Assembly (NCBI RefSeq): GCF_013401995.1
Contig: NZ_JACBJI010000004.1
Coordinates: 186,001-250,000 of the forward strand
DNA length: 64,000 bases
Source of the DNA: Flavobacterium agri
Lineage (GTDB): Bacteria; Bacteroidota; Bacteroidia; Flavobacteriales; Flavobacteriaceae
Direction: 5' to 3'
Each line of letters opens with the position of its first letter. Position 1 is the stretch's first letter. A program made the position numbers and the translations under genes. The notes beneath the pieces were generated by a model. That model was given only the letters and a program-made list of their open reading frames with translations, was not told the DNA's origin and made no database searches. Positions 61,839 to 64,000 of this stretch are shown piece by piece.

Positions 61839-64000
61839 TTAAAAAAACGCGCGTAATTGTACGCTTCCCGTATGGATCGCCTTGCTCGTCTCGCTTTTGC
61901 GTCCTTGGTAATTCACGTTCACGTCGAGGTATTGGGTGAGGTTTTTCTGCAACAGCAAACGCCACGTCAAATTCTGGCCGGGCTGCAAACCTTCGAGCAT
62001 GGTATAGGCGACGGGCGAGAGCGCATCTCCGCTGAAATCGTTTTTGTACAGCGAGAATTCGCCGTTGGCCGTGAATTTCTTTTCGCTCGCATATGTGAAA
62101 GACGTACCGAAACGATCTTGGCCCAGCTTTTCGCGGTTGTTGATTTTGTTGTCTTTCTGCTGTCGTTCGTAAAAAATATCCCAACTCGCGTTTTTGTTGA
62201 ACAGGTACGAGATTTTGGGTTGGATTTTATATCCGTCGAGTTCGTAATTCTTCGTTTCGTAATTCTCTGATTTGGATTCCGAAAAAACCGACTGCCCACT
62301 AAAGCTGAACAGCCACGTTTTCTGCACCAGATGCGCATATTGCACTTGATGCGAACGGTTGCCGTTTTCCTGCGAACCCACGTTGAGCAAACTTTTAGAA
62401 CGACCCGAAACATACGTGTACGTCACCGAATGGTTTTGTTTTCCGCGGTTATAATACAAACTGTTGCGGAAACTCGAGGTAAGTCCGAGCAAATCCTCAT
62501 CCGAGGAACTGAACGGATTCAAGTCGAAATTGTCACCTTTGCGTTCAATCTTTCGTTCGCTCAAAAAAGACGCCTGGTCGTAGAAATACGAAAGCACTTT
62601 GAGAAAGCCCGTCTTGTTTTGCCATTGGGCAGGATTGAGCGTGAGCGAAGGCGAGAATTTATTCTGGTGCGTCTTGATGAACACCTGGTTCGGAAGGAAA
62701 ACCCGCACGTATTTCGCCTGATCGGGGAAAGGCGCGACCTCGAATTCCTGCAATTCCTGGATCCCGTTGCCGTTGTAGTCGTTCCAGGTGTAAATCCCTT
62801 GTCCGGGCTCGACCTCGATGTACGTGAATTCCTGTTGTGGAATCGTACCCGAAGTAGTTTCGTAAGCGGCCGTGACGGCAATCAATTGGTCGAAAAAACG
62901 ATCGCTGTACAACAATCGGGAATTCAGTGAAGGTTCGGTGCCCAAAGCCGCGTCCTCAAATTTCAATCGGCGGTAATTCACGAAAACCGACAGGTTCGTG
63001 CGTTCGTTCTTGATCAGTTGCGATTTGAGGTAATACGAATTCGACCTGTTCACACGCTCGAGGATCCCGTTCTGCAAACTGTCGTTGACGCGTCCCAAAT
63101 AACCCAATTCCATGTAGACTTTCGTGCTATCGCCGCGTCCGATGAAAGCGCCGTATTCGGTAAAACGCTGGCTCAAGGCCGAAAGCGCGCCCGTGGTTTT
63201 GATGACTTCGTGGTTGTCTTCGAAACGTTGGCTGCCGCCGACCCAATTCTTTCCGAAGTGATATTTTGCCTGAAGATTGTTGCGCGAAAACTGCGATTCG
63301 GCATAATCGCCGTCGCTTTTCAAGAAACTTCCCGAGTTGCGGACCGTAAATTTGTTGAGCTTGATCTGGGCTTCCACGACATGGCGCGTTCCCGAAAAAG
63401 CGCTTGAAAAATCGAGTTTTTCGAATTTGTATCGCGCGAAACCTTTTTCAGGATTGTTGAATTCCACGCCCGATTGCAGATAGCTTTGGTCGTTGACGCC
63501 CGTCGTGTTGGTCGTGCCTGTCAAGTTCCAGTCGCGATCGAATTCAATCGAAAACAAACGCTCGATCGTGCGGAATTCCTTCTGCACGAATTGGTAGTTC
63601 GCAAAAGCGTCCACGGTCGATTTATTTCGTGTGAAAATGCGTTGCTTCGCGTTGATTTTCCCGGCGAGGCCTTGGTTGTTGCCGTCATCCATGCGCGAAA
63701 AAAGGTTGAGGTCGTTGTTGCTCAGACCCGCTTCGAAATCGATGTTCGTCTTCTCGCTCGGATTCACGCGTCCCATAAGCGAGACGATCTGGATTTTGGT
63801 CGGTGCGACAAGCCGTATGATCGGTTCGTAATTGCCTTGCAGGATTCCGTTTATCGGTGCAACATATTCGTATATACGACCTACGGCGGCGTTATTGGCG
63901 AGAATATAGTTCCCTTGGTTGTTTCCGACGAGCGTGAAGCGCACATTGAACAAATCGTCGTCGGGATTGTTCGAAAACTCGAAAACCTCGACGCCGTTGA
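61839..64000 (-). CDS. large outer-membrane-type beta-barrel protein, N-terminus cut by window edge
   Basis: Partial frame of about 720 residues that stays open to the right edge, so the true start lies beyond 64000. The C-terminal 500 residues are alternating beta strands with aromatic girdle residues and end on Phe (SVQLRAFF), as in outer-membrane barrels. The segments NIDFEAGLSNNDLNLFSRMD and YTWNDYNGNGIQELQEFEVA resemble the large conserved barrel proteins of Bacteroidota with a calcium-like DxNxNG loop. No specific function is recognisable. Confidence 0.7.
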   Translation of the reverse strand, partial: NGVEVFEFSNNPDDDLFNVRFTLVGNNQGNYILANNAAVGRIYEYVAPINGILQGNYEPIIRLVAPTKIQIVSLMGRVNPSEKTNIDFEAGLSNNDLNLFSRMDDGNNQGLAGKINAKQRIFTRNKSTVDAFANYQFVQKEFRTIERLFSIEFDRDWNLTGTTNTTGVNDQSYLQSGVEFNNPEKGFARYKFEKLDFSSAFSGTRHVVEAQIKLNKFTVRNSGSFLKSDGDYAESQFSRNNLQAKYHFGKNWVGGSQRFEDNHEVIKTTGALSALSQRFTEYGAFIGRGDSTKVYMELGYLGRVNDSLQNGILERVNRSNSYYLKSQLIKNERTNLSVFVNYRRLKFEDAALGTEPSLNSRLLYSDRFFDQLIAVTAAYETTSGTIPQQEFTYIEVEPGQGIYTWNDYNGNGIQELQEFEVAPFPDQAKYVRVFLPNQVFIKTHQNKFSPSLTLNPAQWQNKTGFLKVLSYFYDQASFLSERKIERKGDNFDLNPFSSSDEDLLGLTSSFRNSLYYNRGKQNHSVTYTYVSGRSKSLLNVGSQENGNRSHQVQYAHLVQKTWLFSFSGQSVFSESKSENYETKNYELDGYKIQPKISYLFNKNASWDIFYERQQKDNKINNREKLGQDRFGTSFTYASEKKFTANGEFSLYKNDFSGDALSPVAYTMLEGLQPGQNLTWRLLLQKNLTQYLDVNVNYQGRKSETSKAIHTGSVQLRAFF

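Noticed and set aside
1..64000. Prophage, insertion sequence, CRISPR-Cas, defence island or rRNA operon
   Set aside because: No transposase, integrase, capsid, Cas, restriction or toxin-antitoxin protein and no array of spaced repeats was seen anywhere in the window.

Overview
The window looks like chromosomal DNA of a member of the Bacteroidota, most likely a Flavobacterium-type organism (family Flavobacteriaceae). Five independent proteins end in a type IX secretion (T9SS) C-terminal sorting domain. Promoters match the Bacteroidota -7 consensus TAnnTTTG. MurF and alanine racemase are fused, as is usual in this phylum. LytS/LytTR pairs replace classical two-component systems, and Shine-Dalgarno sequences are mostly absent. 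By eye the base composition is fairly GC-rich for a flavobacterium, with heavy use of TTCG/CGAA words; this was not computed. There is one tRNA (Ala, GGC) and no rRNA, CRISPR array, prophage or insertion sequence that I can see.

Layout. 0-5 kb: an S9 peptidase cut by the left edge, then a large T9SS-exported metzincin protease. 5-9.5 kb: envelope genes (FAD oxidoreductase, MtgA transglycosylase, LpxR-like lipid A deacylase, DoxX, AIM24). 9.6-13.3 kb: a TonB receptor with a small His/Cys-rich membrane protein, and asd. 13.4-19.2 kb: two T9SS proteins, mscL and the MurF-Alr fusion. 19.2-29.7 kb: housekeeping genes (tdk, rsmI, adenine deaminase, recJ, an LpxH-like hydrolase, queD, an enoyl-CoA hydratase) with an ArsR/SRPBCC pair. 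29.7-33 kb: tRNA-Ala and a TPR-LytS kinase with its LytTR regulator. 33-39.6 kb: secreted proteins, an SDR/GlcG pair and two AraC regulators. 39.6-41.8 kb: a methionine-sulfoxide repair cluster (two MsrA, MsrB, thioredoxin, a small unknown). 42-46.6 kb: TerC, a Na+/H+ antiporter, a fatty-acid-hydroxylase-family protein, and an 11-residue-repeat protein. 46.7-50.5 kb: ThuA, a T9SS SBBP-repeat protein and two sister NTF2-like lipoproteins. 50.6-53.4 kb: a four-gene ECF-sigma operon ending in an HEXXH secreted protein. 53.4-61 kb: a LytS/LytTR pair divergent from a TolC-RND-adaptor efflux operon. 61-64 kb: a lipoprotein with a duplicated motif and an outer-membrane-type protein cut by the right edge.

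The most unusual stretch is the 386-base gap at 45841-46226. On the minus strand it encodes two tiny Cys-rich peptides (29 and 25 residues, with five and six cysteines). Each is followed by its own intrinsic terminator, and the second terminator ends 20 bases before the fatty-acid-hydroxylase gene. This is the architecture of tandem leader-peptide attenuation. Its function is inferred, not shown. Other points of note are a textbook EF-hand loop in the cytoplasmic linker of the RND pump and several families of dispersed intergenic hairpins, one with compensatory base changes between copies.
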